In this document: positions 43,278 to 50,790 of the stretch, piece by piece
Numbering within the stretch: the stretch's first letter is position 1
Layout of the letters: the number at the start of each line of letters is the position of its first letter
Assembly: GCF_000820515.1 (NCBI RefSeq)
Contig: NZ_JXDG01000062.1
Coordinates: forward strand, 1-64,000
DNA: 64,000 nucleotides
Direction of reading: 5' to 3'
DNA from: Pseudomonas batumici
Lineage (GTDB): Bacteria > Pseudomonadota > Gammaproteobacteria > Pseudomonadales > Pseudomonadaceae
Translations under genes and position numbers: made by a program
The notes under the pieces: model-generated
Told to the model about the DNA's origin: nothing
The model's database searches: none
What the model saw: the letters and a program-made list of their open reading frames with translations, nothing else

Positions 43278-44129
43278 ATGCAAGTCTTCAACTCTGTACC
43301 TTTTATCGGCGATGGCGAGGAGGTCGATCTCGACACCGCCGCCTTCCCCTATCTGTACAACGACCATGGCCTGGCGCGTCTCAAGGCCCATGAGGAAGGT
43401 CGCTTGATCCACCTGGCGCCAGACAATCCCGAACTTGAACACGGGGCCCGCTATGCCGGTATCACCTGGGAGCCCAAGGAGATCCCCACCAGCAGCGGCG
43501 CCTACACGATCAAGTCGTTCGACTTTCACGCCCGGGAAGTACGTTATGAGCCGATGTGGGCCACTGAAGAAACGGCGCAGGCCTTTGGCATGACCTTGCT
43601 GCGCAGCGGCGAGTGCCTGCGTTTCGACTATGAGCAACTGATCCTGGGTCAGTACACCTATGGCAAATGGGCCGGTCACCAATCGCCCTACCTCGGTGTC
43701 GCACGCCAGCGAGAATTGCTGACCTACAACCCGACCGACCTGGAATACCACGCCTTTCCCCACGCCTTCTTTTCCCGCTATGGCCGGCTCCCGCTGGTGA
43801 TCAGCGTGGCGCGCTGGCGGCCCTTCGTGGAGGAAATCTGCCTCGCCGATCTCTGGGTCCGTCCCGGGGACGCGTTGGTGCTACCGCCCAAGCACTTTCC
43901 CGAGGCTCCGCCGCTGGGCGCCCCACCGGAGCAGAAACGCCTGAAAATCGTCGATATGCACGGCAATCGAAACTCGGCGCTTGCCTGCTGGTTCAAGGAA
44001 GGAGAGGACAGCCTGTTGACGGAAACCATCCTAGCGAATCATGACCTCATGAACTCCGAGACGGGCAGGCCGCACTATCACGAAGAACAGACCCCGACCC
44101 GGCATGAAACGCCGGCGGATTTCCTTTGA
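43278..44129 (+). CDS. Unrecognised protein downstream of MACPF gene
   Basis: 283 residues from ATG 43278 (an in-frame GTG at 43269 is also possible; neither has a strong RBS). It starts MQVFNSVPFIGDGEEVDLDT and is rich in aromatic residues and His, mainly beta-like by eye, with no signal peptide and no membrane helix. It ends with a charged, His-rich tail (HYHEEQTPTRHETPADFL). I recognise no domain. It lies 124 bp after the MACPF gene on the same strand and is probably functionally tied to it, as an accessory, immunity or partner protein; this is inferred from position only. Confidence 0.65.
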   Translation: MQVFNSVPFIGDGEEVDLDTAAFPYLYNDHGLARLKAHEEGRLIHLAPDNPELEHGARYAGITWEPKEIPTSSGAYTIKSFDFHAREVRYEPMWATEETAQAFGMTLLRSGECLRFDYEQLILGQYTYGKWAGHQSPYLGVARQRELLTYNPTDLEYHAFPHAFFSRYGRLPLVISVARWRPFVEEICLADLWVRPGDALVLPPKHFPEAPPLGAPPEQKRLKIVDMHGNRNSALACWFKEGEDSLLTETILANHDLMNSETGRPHYHEEQTPTRHETPADFL

Positions 44130-44183
44130 CGCGCCATCGGTCGCCTTGGAGACCCGGGCATCAATCGTAAGTGATCGAGAGCG

Positions 44184-45656
44184 TCACGCTGGTAACCCCG
44201 CCAGGCTGACACAGCGCGTCGCCAGGACGGTCGTCGGGTCCACCAGGGCCACGCTGTGTCCTCGAACCTGGAAGTGGTCGCAGTGGCTGAGCACCAGCGG
44301 CAGTTCCGTGCAGCCAAGGATGATCACCTCGGCTCCCAGCTCACACAGGTGCTCGACCGCCAGCAGCAATTGCTCCTTGCACAGGCCATCGGTGAACCCC
44401 GCCTTGATGCCCCGCTCGCCATAAATGGCGTTCATCACCAGTTCCTGATAATCGAAGCCGGGAATCAGCAGGGACAATCCGGTATGGCGGGCGGCGTGAT
44501 GGTAGACCTGGCTCTGTACCGTACCCGAAGTGGCGAGCAAGCCGATGCGCTTGCCGCTGCCGTGCTGCCGGGCAATCGCCGCGACGGTTTCGCTGAGCAT
44601 GTTGACGATCGGCACCCGCAGGTAAGGCTGGAGCCGTTCGACGAACGCATGAGCGGTGTTGCACGGGATCGCGATGGCTTGCGCCCCGGCACTTTCCAGA
44701 CGCTTACAGGTGGCGTACAGCGCCAGGGTCGGGTCGGCTTCGTCGAACAGCAGATTGGCCGTGCGGTCCGGGATCTGCGGGTTCTGCTCCACCACCATCT
44801 TGATATGTTCCTGGTCGCGTCCCGCCGGGGTGTGGCGCACCACCTTGGCCATGAAGTCCACGGTCGCCGCCGGGCCGACGCCACCGACGATTCCCAGTTT
44901 GAAGGGTGCGCGCGTCGGCTCGTCGTCGGCCGTGGTCACGGCGGCGGCATAGATCTCGTTGATGTCGAGCACGCTCAGGCCACGCCGCTGCAAATCGGCG
45001 CAGACCAGCGATAGTTCGGTCAGCCCCGGCACGATCAGGTTCGCGCCCCGGGCCTGCAGCGCCAGACAGGCCTGGTACACCCCTTCCAGCGGTACGCCTT
45101 GCAGGTAGCCGTCCTTGATACCGTTGAGGCCATACATGGCGTCCATCAGGACGCGCTGGTCCGGCTCGGGCGGATAGACCAGTTGGAAATCGCCGCCCAG
45201 GTAGCGCTCGAACAAACCGGAATGCCGCACATAGTCCGAGGCCAGAATCCCCAGCCGGGTGCCGGGCTCGGCGATCCGGCGAATGTGTTCGGCCAGGGCC
45301 GCCATCAGGTCGAGGACCGGAATCCCCAGTTCCTGCTGGATCTCGTCACGGAAGGTATGACTGGCGAAACAAGGCAGCACTACGGCATCGACCCCACCCG
45401 CCTCGAAGGACTGGCAGACCTGGAACACGTAGAACTTGCGCGCAGTCATGCTCGCGTCGCGGTCCAGGGGCAGCAGCACGTCCTTGAACGGGTGCTGCTC
45501 GAACAGGAAGTGATAGCGCCCCTGATCCGCCAGCACCGCCCGCGACTTGACCAGCTTGAAGAACAGATCGCCGCCGGCCAGCGAGCCGAGGCCACCGACG
45601 ATACCCAGCTTGCGGGCGACCGGCAGCACTGCGGTTTTTTTGTCTTGGGTGTTCAT
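44184..45656 (-). CDS. Tandem aspartate/glutamate racemase-family protein
   Basis: 490 residues holding two Asp/Glu racemase domains: the first starts LGIVGGLGSLAGGDLFFKL (about 18), the second LGIVGGVGPAATVDFMAKV (about 255). Active enzymes use two Cys as acid/base. Domain 2 has both (IPCNTAH and LGCTELPL). Domain 1 has the first (LPCFASH) but reads VPGLTELSL where the second Cys should be, so it is probably inactive as a racemase. ATG 45656 lies 11 bp after the symporter stop, so the two genes are likely one operon. Substrate probably aspartate or glutamate. Confidence 0.85.
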   Translation of the reverse strand: MNTQDKKTAVLPVARKLGIVGGLGSLAGGDLFFKLVKSRAVLADQGRYHFLFEQHPFKDVLLPLDRDASMTARKFYVFQVCQSFEAGGVDAVVLPCFASHTFRDEIQQELGIPVLDLMAALAEHIRRIAEPGTRLGILASDYVRHSGLFERYLGGDFQLVYPPEPDQRVLMDAMYGLNGIKDGYLQGVPLEGVYQACLALQARGANLIVPGLTELSLVCADLQRRGLSVLDINEIYAAAVTTADDEPTRAPFKLGIVGGVGPAATVDFMAKVVRHTPAGRDQEHIKMVVEQNPQIPDRTANLLFDEADPTLALYATCKRLESAGAQAIAIPCNTAHAFVERLQPYLRVPIVNMLSETVAAIARQHGSGKRIGLLATSGTVQSQVYHHAARHTGLSLLIPGFDYQELVMNAIYGERGIKAGFTDGLCKEQLLLAVEHLCELGAEVIILGCTELPLVLSHCDHFQVRGHSVALVDPTTVLATRCVSLAGLPA

Positions 45657-45667
45657 GGTCGTGGCTC

Positions 45668-46972
45668 TCAAACCGTGGTCGCCGGAGTACGCGCCAGCGC
45701 GACGGGCTGGACGCCAGGCAGTTCGTCCCGCTCCTCTTCGGACTCATGCGCCTGCTCGGCGTGGGCGACCACCGCCGTCGCGATGCTGTTGCCGACGACA
45801 TTGGTCGCGGTTCGCGCCATGTCGAGGAACTGGTCGATACCGATGATCAGCAACAGGCCGGCTTCAGGCAGGTTGAACATCGGCAGGGTCGCGGCCACCA
45901 CCACGACCGAGGCCCGGGCGACACCGGCCATGCCTTTGCTGGTAACCATCAGGGTCAGCAGGATCAGCAACTGCTGGGTGAAGCTCAGCTCGATGTTGTA
46001 GGCCTGGGCGATGAACATGATGGCAAAGGCCTGGTACATCATCGAGCCATCCAGGTTGAACGAGTAGCCCAGGGGCAGGACGAAGCTGGACACGCGTTTC
46101 GGTGCGCCGAACTTCTCCAGGGCCTCCATGGTTTTCGGGTAGGCCGACTCACTGCTGGCGGTAGAGAACGCCAGCAGGATGGGTTCCTTGATCAGCTTGC
46201 CGAGGGTGAACACCGAACGCCCGAGAAACAAGTAGCCGGCGCCGAACAGCACGACCCAAAGAAGAGCGATCCCCAGGTAGAACTCGGCGATCAGCTTGCC
46301 GTAGTCCAGCAGCAGGCCCAGGCCTTCGGTGGTGATTGCGCTGGCAATGGCGGCGAACACACCGATGGGGGCGAAGGCCATGACGTAATCGGTGATCTTG
46401 AACATCACCTTGGCCAACTCATCCACCAGGCTGGTGATCCGGGTAAAGCCCGCCTGCTTCAGCCCCGCCAACGCGAAACCGAAAAACAGCGAGAACACCA
46501 CGATCTGCAGGATCTCGTTGTTGGCCATGGCTTCGGCAATGCTGCGCGGGAACACGTGGCTGACGAACACCTTGAGGCTGAAGTCGCCAGTATTCACCAC
46601 CTGGGACGCGACGGCGCCCTGGCTGAGGTGCAGGTTCATCCCCGTCCCTGGCTGGAACAGATTGACCAGCAGCATGCCGATCAGCAGGGAGATCAGCGAT
46701 GCGCTGATAAACCAGGCCATGGCGCGGGTGCCGATACGGCCCACCGAACGCGAACTGCCGAGGCTGGCGATGCCGCCCACCAGGGTGGCGAATACCAGGG
46801 GCGCGATAATCATCTTGATCAGGCGCAGGAAGATGTCGGTGACCATGGAGAAGTAGGCGGCGATGTCCTTGGCCGACTTGGCGTCTGCTGCGAAGTGATG
46901 ACACAGCCAGCCGACCAGGACACCGGCGGCAATGCCGATGGCGATGTGACGGGGCAATCTGTTTTTGCTCAT
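45668..46972 (-). CDS. Dicarboxylate/amino acid:cation symporter (GltP/DctA family)
   Basis: 434 residues. DAACS-family features: IFLRLIKMIIAPLVFATLVGG, ISTASSES-like AFSTASSESAYPKTMEAL, GYSFNLDGSMMYQAFA, and DMARTATNVVGNSIA near the C-terminus (HP2/TM8 substrate site). It takes up glutamate, aspartate or C4-dicarboxylates with protons or sodium. Co-oriented with the tandem racemase 11 bp downstream; the divergent LysR gene at 47341 is the likely regulator. Confidence 0.92.
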   Translation of the reverse strand: MSKNRLPRHIAIGIAAGVLVGWLCHHFAADAKSAKDIAAYFSMVTDIFLRLIKMIIAPLVFATLVGGIASLGSSRSVGRIGTRAMAWFISASLISLLIGMLLVNLFQPGTGMNLHLSQGAVASQVVNTGDFSLKVFVSHVFPRSIAEAMANNEILQIVVFSLFFGFALAGLKQAGFTRITSLVDELAKVMFKITDYVMAFAPIGVFAAIASAITTEGLGLLLDYGKLIAEFYLGIALLWVVLFGAGYLFLGRSVFTLGKLIKEPILLAFSTASSESAYPKTMEALEKFGAPKRVSSFVLPLGYSFNLDGSMMYQAFAIMFIAQAYNIELSFTQQLLILLTLMVTSKGMAGVARASVVVVAATLPMFNLPEAGLLLIIGIDQFLDMARTATNVVGNSIATAVVAHAEQAHESEEERDELPGVQPVALARTPATTV

Positions 46973-47084
46973 GGTGTTTCCCTCAAGTCTGTTGTCGGTT
47001 TTTTCTTGGCAGGAAAAAGATCGGAGGCCCGGTCGCTCTGCGGCGCCGAGCCCAAATACATCCCTTACAAACACCTCGGTCCCC

Positions 47085-47186
47085 TTGTAGGAGCTGGCTT
47101 GCCAGCGATGGCGGCCGCCTGATCGATGCAGGACTCACAGGCCTCATCGCTGGCAATCGAGCGCCGACCGGCCGCTCCTACAGGGG
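47085..47186. repeat. REPIN (inverted REP pair)
   Basis: TTGTAGGAGCTGGCTTGCCA plus GCGATGG, and the inverted copy CATCGCTGGCAATCGAGCGC with CGCTCCTACAGG. The right copy is diverged. Confidence 0.8.
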
Positions 47187-47227
47187 ACCGTATCCATGGC
47201 CCGATTCTAGGGCGACGGCAACCAGCA

Positions 47228-47247
47228 GATGATGAGTAATCACCATC
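47228..47247. promoter_or_regulatory. Candidate LysR operator
   Basis: GATGATGAGT followed by AATCACCATC; the halves are complementary at 8 of 10 positions and contain TGATGAGTAATCA, a T-N11-A-type site. About 94 bp upstream of the LysR start. Confidence 0.4.
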
Positions 47248-47340
47248 ACCCGATGCGCTTTTGGAATAGTTATGAAAAAGCCGACGAAGACCCGCAGGCG
47301 CTGACGTAGACTCGTTGTCACCGCGACCGAGGTGGGCAGC

Positions 47341-48258
47341 ATGCAAATCAAGTGGCTGGACGATCTTCTGGCGATCGAGCAACACAAGAACTTCTCCCGG
47401 GCCGCCGAGGTCCGCTGCGTCACCCAATCGGCGCTGTCCCGACGTATCCGCTCGTTGGAAGACTGGGTCGGCGCGCAACTCGTCGACCGCGGCACTTACC
47501 CGGTGCAACTGACCCAGGCCGGCCAACTGTTCTGCGAACAGGGCCGCGAGGCGCTGGCAGCGTTGCTGGAGTTACGCTCAACCCTGCGCCAGGACGAAAA
47601 AATGCCCGGGCGTTCGATTCAGATCACGGCGGGACACAGCCTGTCGATCACTTTTCTGCCCAAGTGGTTGGCGCAATTCCAAAAGCACCACGAGCCGTTC
47701 AACGTGCGGGTGGTCGCGGCGAATATCCACGACGCGGTGATCGCCCTGGCGGAAGGCAATTGCGACCTGATGATCGTTTACCACCACCCCCAGGCACCGA
47801 TCCTGATCGACGCCGACAAGTTCGCCAGCCTACCCCTGGGCCGAGACGCCTTTCTGCCGTTCTGTGCTCCGGACCGTAGCGGCAAGCCGCTGTATCGACT
47901 GCCGGGAAAGATCGGCAAAGCGGTCCCGTACCTGGCCTACACAGCAACGACCTTCCTCGGCCGCGTGGCCGACCTGATCCTCAAGAATGCGTCCACGCCC
48001 TGCGAACTGACGCGTTGCTACGAAGCCGACATGACCATGCTGCTGATGCAGATGGCCGTTGAAGGATATGGCGTGGCCTGGCTACCGCAGAGCGCAGCCG
48101 CACCAGCCGTGGACAGCGGGCAGTTGGTGAAGGCTGGGGGCAATGAATGGAGCACGGGGCTGGAGATTCGTGCTTATTGTTCGTTGGCTAATCAGAATCC
48201 GACTATGCGCGAGTTGTGGGAGACCTTGGGGAAGGCTTCGCGGGAGGTGAACGAGTAG
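47341..48258 (+). CDS. LysR-family regulator, HypT/YjiE-like
   Basis: 305 residues. ATG 47341 has GAGGTG upstream. The N-terminus QIKWLDDLLAIEQHKNFSRA with VTQSALSRRIRSLEDWVGAQ matches the HypT (YjiE) branch of LysR proteins (IETKWLYDFLTLEKCRNFSQ in E. coli, from memory). It is divergent from the symporter/racemase operon, the usual placement for a LysR regulator and its target. Whether it responds to an amino acid or to oxidants like HypT cannot be told. Confidence 0.88.
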   Translation: MQIKWLDDLLAIEQHKNFSRAAEVRCVTQSALSRRIRSLEDWVGAQLVDRGTYPVQLTQAGQLFCEQGREALAALLELRSTLRQDEKMPGRSIQITAGHSLSITFLPKWLAQFQKHHEPFNVRVVAANIHDAVIALAEGNCDLMIVYHHPQAPILIDADKFASLPLGRDAFLPFCAPDRSGKPLYRLPGKIGKAVPYLAYTATTFLGRVADLILKNASTPCELTRCYEADMTMLLMQMAVEGYGVAWLPQSAAAPAVDSGQLVKAGGNEWSTGLEIRAYCSLANQNPTMRELWETLGKASREVNE

Positions 48259-48284
48259 AGGATCGCGCTGGCGACTTACCCCCC

Positions 48285-48860
48285 TCAGATCAGGAATTCG
48301 AAATCGGAGAGCAGTTTCACGGTTTCGGGCAGCTTCTGCTGTAACAGCTTGTCGAGGTATTCCCGGGCACTATGCGGCGGATTCCTCAGCGATGCACGCT
48401 GCCGTTGCGCCGCCCCTAGAACGACCGCCTGATCCAGGTCCCAAAGATCGGCAATGAAATCGTCCGGATGCAAAGGCTCGATATCGAATGGTTCAAGAGC
48501 GCCCTTGGGGAAATCCTTGAGGTTAAAGGTCACGATGACGGAGGCGTTGCACTTGATAGCAGCGGCAAGCACATGCCGATCATCGGGGTCCGGTAACTCA
48601 AGTCCCACGAGAATGGGTTCATAGTCCGTCACCAGTGCGTCAGGCACAGCACGATCCATAAGCGCGCAAGTGCGGTCCAGTTGCTCACGGGTAAGCTCAG
48701 GACGATTCAACAGAAGATTGCGCGTCCACTCCTCATGGACCTGCGCCGACCAACGCGCGCGGTACACGCCGGTCAGCGCAAGATGCATCAAGAAGTCGCG
48801 TAGCGGTGCAGGGTAGAGAACATTCGCGTCGTAAACGGCTGTGAACGGCGAATGCCTCAT
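48285..48860 (-). CDS. PIN-domain toxin
   Basis: 191 residues. PIN acidic residues: VYDANVLYP (Asp at 12), VHEEWTRNLL, and DPDDRHVLAAAIKCNASVIVTF with the later Asp in NLKDFP. PIN proteins are Mg-dependent RNases and the toxins of many type II modules. Its ATG overlaps the antitoxin stop (ATGA). The C-terminal ~50 residues (from DLWDLDQAVV) extend beyond the minimal fold. Confidence 0.85.
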   Translation of the reverse strand: MRHSPFTAVYDANVLYPAPLRDFLMHLALTGVYRARWSAQVHEEWTRNLLLNRPELTREQLDRTCALMDRAVPDALVTDYEPILVGLELPDPDDRHVLAAAIKCNASVIVTFNLKDFPKGALEPFDIEPLHPDDFIADLWDLDQAVVLGAAQRQRASLRNPPHSAREYLDKLLQQKLPETVKLLSDFEFLI

Positions 48861-49324
48861 TCGTACCCCATCCCCAACTCCTGGGCCTGGGCTGCCAGTT
48901 CATCCATGGCTGCACGACTCACTCGCTCACGCTGTTCCTTGTACGCCATCAGATCGGCGAACTTGACCCGGCGATGGCGCCCCGTTTTGGTATGCGGGAT
49001 CACGCCTTCATCCAACAGTTTCACCAGGTGAGGCCGCGAAACATTGAGCATGTCCGCCCCCTCTTGGGTGGTCAGCTCAGCGTGAATGGGAACAACCTTA
49101 ACGGCATTGCCCAACGCAAGTTCGCTGAGGATTTCACCGAGCAAGCGGAAGGCGAACGTCGGCAACTCAACGACCTGGCGATGTTGCTCGCCGTCAACCA
49201 GCTCAATGCGCTGAGTCTGCAGCTTGGTCGAGAGGAAAGCAGCCAACTGGCGGCGTGACTCCACGGCCGCAGCAATCTCCTTCTCGTCAGGAAGAACGGT
49301 GCGGGTGAGGTCGGCGGTGGTCAT
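48857..49324 (-). CDS. HTH (excisionase-like) antitoxin of PIN module
   Basis: 155 residues from ATG 49324. N-terminal half (about 1-75) helical with no recognised fold; C-terminal HTH of the MerR/excisionase type: LTTQEGADMLNVSRPHLVKL, LDEGVIPHTKTGRHRRVKFA. It probably binds its own promoter and neutralises the PIN protein encoded downstream. A-rich AAACGAAA repeats sit just upstream (49397-49438). Confidence 0.82.
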   Translation of the reverse strand: MTTADLTRTVLPDEKEIAAAVESRRQLAAFLSTKLQTQRIELVDGEQHRQVVELPTFAFRLLGEILSELALGNAVKVVPIHAELTTQEGADMLNVSRPHLVKLLDEGVIPHTKTGRHRRVKFADLMAYKEQRERVSRAAMDELAAQAQELGMGYE

Positions 49325-49396
49325 GGTTATCTCCAAAAACTCTGTGTTCAACCGTGGTTGTGGTCGCGGTTCGGCAACCACGTAGACCTTTTATAT

Positions 49397-49438
49397 TCGA
49401 AACAAACGAAAAGCACAACAAACGAAATAAACGAAACA
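49397..49438. repeat. AAACGAAA short repeats
   Basis: AAACGAAA occurs three times within 35 bp (ACAAACGAAA, ACAAACGAAA, ATAAACGAAA) after a first CGAAAC. About 75-115 bp upstream of the antitoxin gene; candidate autorepression sites. Confidence 0.6.
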
Positions 49439-49567
49439 GCCCTCCACAGCGCGCACTTGCTGCTTACTCGGTTCCTGAACGATCCTCTGTACCGGTTGAA
49501 ACTTTTCGACTTAAATACCCCCGCCAGTCACATTGCAGCTCCCCACGGTGCGCGCTACCTTTTCCCT

Positions 49568-49628
49568 GTCGCTGTCAATTCAGCGACCGGGCTTGGTAAC
49601 CCGACCAGATACAGGCGCAAACAGCGCC
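49568..49628 (+). ncRNA. Three consecutive hairpins, possible leader RNA
   Basis: GTCGCT-N8-AGCGAC (49568-49587), CGGG-N8-CCCG (49588-49603) and GGCGC-N5-GCGCC (49614-49628), directly upstream of two T-tracts. No ORF across them has coding character. The orientation is taken from the T-tracts and the downstream gene. Confidence 0.4.
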
Positions 49629-49674
49629 CAATCACGATTGCAGGCGTTTTTTTGTGCCCGCTTTTTTCGTGCAA

Positions 49675-49751
49675 TGGCGGCTGTGCGTCGGAGGACTTCG
49701 GTCCTGCCGGGTTCCTGTATCCCCGGTTTACCAACCTGCGCACAGCTGCCA
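49675..49751 (+). ncRNA. Predicted three-way-junction RNA
   Basis: A 13-bp basal stem (49675-49687 with 49739-49751; a single G-U wobble) encloses two hairpins: AGGAC-TTCG-GTCCT (49692-49705) and CCGGG-N10-CCCGG (49707-49726). The UUCG tetraloop is a hallmark of structured RNA. It lies about 155 nt upstream of the DUF3077 gene. It is not a tRNA: no anticodon arm or CCA-compatible acceptor. Confidence 0.55.
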
Positions 49752-49905
49752 CCCATTCGCTTGGTAACGAACGTGGTAGCTCTCACTTTGATACGGGAGT
49801 TTTATCCATGCATGCTTTCAGTACGCGCATAAATCTCGCTTTCCTCTCAATATTCAGCACCACTCAGAAACACAGCCATTTCATGACTGATGCCGGAGGT
49901 GTGCA

Positions 49906-50184
49906 ATGAGCGATCACACCGACATCAAAACCCTCGGCATCATCACCTTTTCTAAATGCGGTTCCCAAGGTCGTGAACTGTTCCGTGTGAACCCCAGCGT
50001 TCCCATTCTGGAAGCCATGGAGCACGCGTCCCTCCTGCTCTATTGCGCCAAAGCACTCTCCCTCGATGCTGCCCTGGAAAGCGATGGCGAACGCTACGCC
50101 TGGGCCTCGCATTACCTGGGTGAGATGGGCAAGGCGGTGATCGATGATTTGACACAGGGAATGTTGCGCGGGACGTCGGTGTAA
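49906..50184 (+). CDS. DUF3077 protein
   Basis: 92 residues. The pattern KTLGIITFSKCGSQGRELFR, VNPSVPILEAMEHASLLLYC, AKALSLDAAL and RYAWASHYLGEMGKAVIDDL matches DUF3077, small proteins largely confined to Pseudomonas. Preceded by GGAGGTGTGCAATG. Function unknown. It follows the hairpin-rich leader at 49568-49751. Confidence 0.82.
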   Translation: MSDHTDIKTLGIITFSKCGSQGRELFRVNPSVPILEAMEHASLLLYCAKALSLDAALESDGERYAWASHYLGEMGKAVIDDLTQGMLRGTSV

Positions 50185-50203
50185 GCGGGTAATAACAGGC
50201 AAC

Positions 50204-50238
50204 AAAAAAGCCCGTGGCATTGATAGCCACGGGCTTTT
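50204..50238. terminator. Bidirectional terminator DUF3077 / ssb
   Basis: AAAAAAGCCCGTGGC, a short loop, then GCCACGGGCTTTT. It can serve both convergent genes. Confidence 0.93.
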
Positions 50239-50262
50239 GACTAGTGCTTCAACCGCGCTGAA

Positions 50263-50781
50263 TCAGAACGGAATATCGTCATCAAAGCTGTCGAAATCCG
50301 GAGCCGGCTGCGGTGCGGCCTGCTGTGGAGCCGGGCGCGATTGTGGGGCCGACTGCTGTGGACGCGGAGCCTGTTGGCGAGGAGCCTGCTGCCGTGGCGC
50401 GGACTGATCGTAGCCGCCTTGTTGGTCGCCCTGTTGTGGACGGCCGCCCAGCAGCTGCATGGTGCCCTGCATGTCGACGATGATTTCGGTGGTGTAGCGC
50501 TTGATGCCGTCTTTTTCCCACTCGCGGGTCTGCAGCTTGCCTTCGATGTAGACCTGCGAACCTTTACGCAGATACTCGCCGGCAATCTCGGCGACCTTGC
50601 CGAACATCGACACACGGTGCCACTCGGTCTTCTCGACCTTCTGACCGGTCTGCTTGTCAGTCCACTGTTCGCTGGTGGCCAGACTCAGGTTGGTCACGGC
50701 GTTACCGTTAGGCAGGTAGCGAACTTCGGGATCCTGGCCGCACGTGCCGACCAATATGACTTTGTTAACCCCACGGGCCAT
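50263..50781 (-). CDS. ssb: Single-stranded DNA-binding protein
   Basis: 172 residues. OB-fold start ARGVNKVILVGTCGQDPEVR, then NLSLATSEQWTDKQTGQKVE and EWHRVSMFGKVAEIAGEYL; a Gln/Pro-rich linker; and the acidic C-terminal tip FDDDIPF that recruits replication and repair proteins. Begins 10 bp after the MFS gene stop and may be co-transcribed with it, as in P. aeruginosa (PA4232-PA4233). Confidence 0.98.
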   Translation of the reverse strand: MARGVNKVILVGTCGQDPEVRYLPNGNAVTNLSLATSEQWTDKQTGQKVEKTEWHRVSMFGKVAEIAGEYLRKGSQVYIEGKLQTREWEKDGIKRYTTEIIVDMQGTMQLLGGRPQQGDQQGGYDQSAPRQQAPRQQAPRPQQSAPQSRPAPQQAAPQPAPDFDSFDDDIPF

Positions 50782-50790
50782 AACGTTCTC

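Larger units (their letters stand above)
46973..47340. other. Divergent control region with REPIN and dyad
   Basis: 368 bp without a gene. It holds a REPIN (47085-47186) and the imperfect dyad GATGATGAGT/AATCACCATC (47228-47247), a LysR-type T-N11-A candidate. Promoters for the symporter operon and the LysR gene must lie here. Confidence 0.5.
49325..49905. other. Gene-poor stretch rich in repeats and RNA-like hairpins
   Basis: 581 bp without a credible gene. It contains the AAACGAAA repeats (49397-49438), a series of three hairpins (49568-49628), T-tracts at 49647-49653 and 49662-49667, and a predicted three-way junction (49675-49751). Positions 49752-49905 lead to the DUF3077 start and show no further structure. 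Confidence 0.65.

Noticed and set aside
49675..49751. tRNA gene
   Set aside because: The fold has two inner hairpins rather than three, with no anticodon loop or T-loop sequence.
49533..49832. Small ORF of 99 codons upstream of the DUF3077 gene
   Set aside because: It runs through the hairpins, has no RBS, and its product looks non-protein-like; the RNA structure explains the sequence better.
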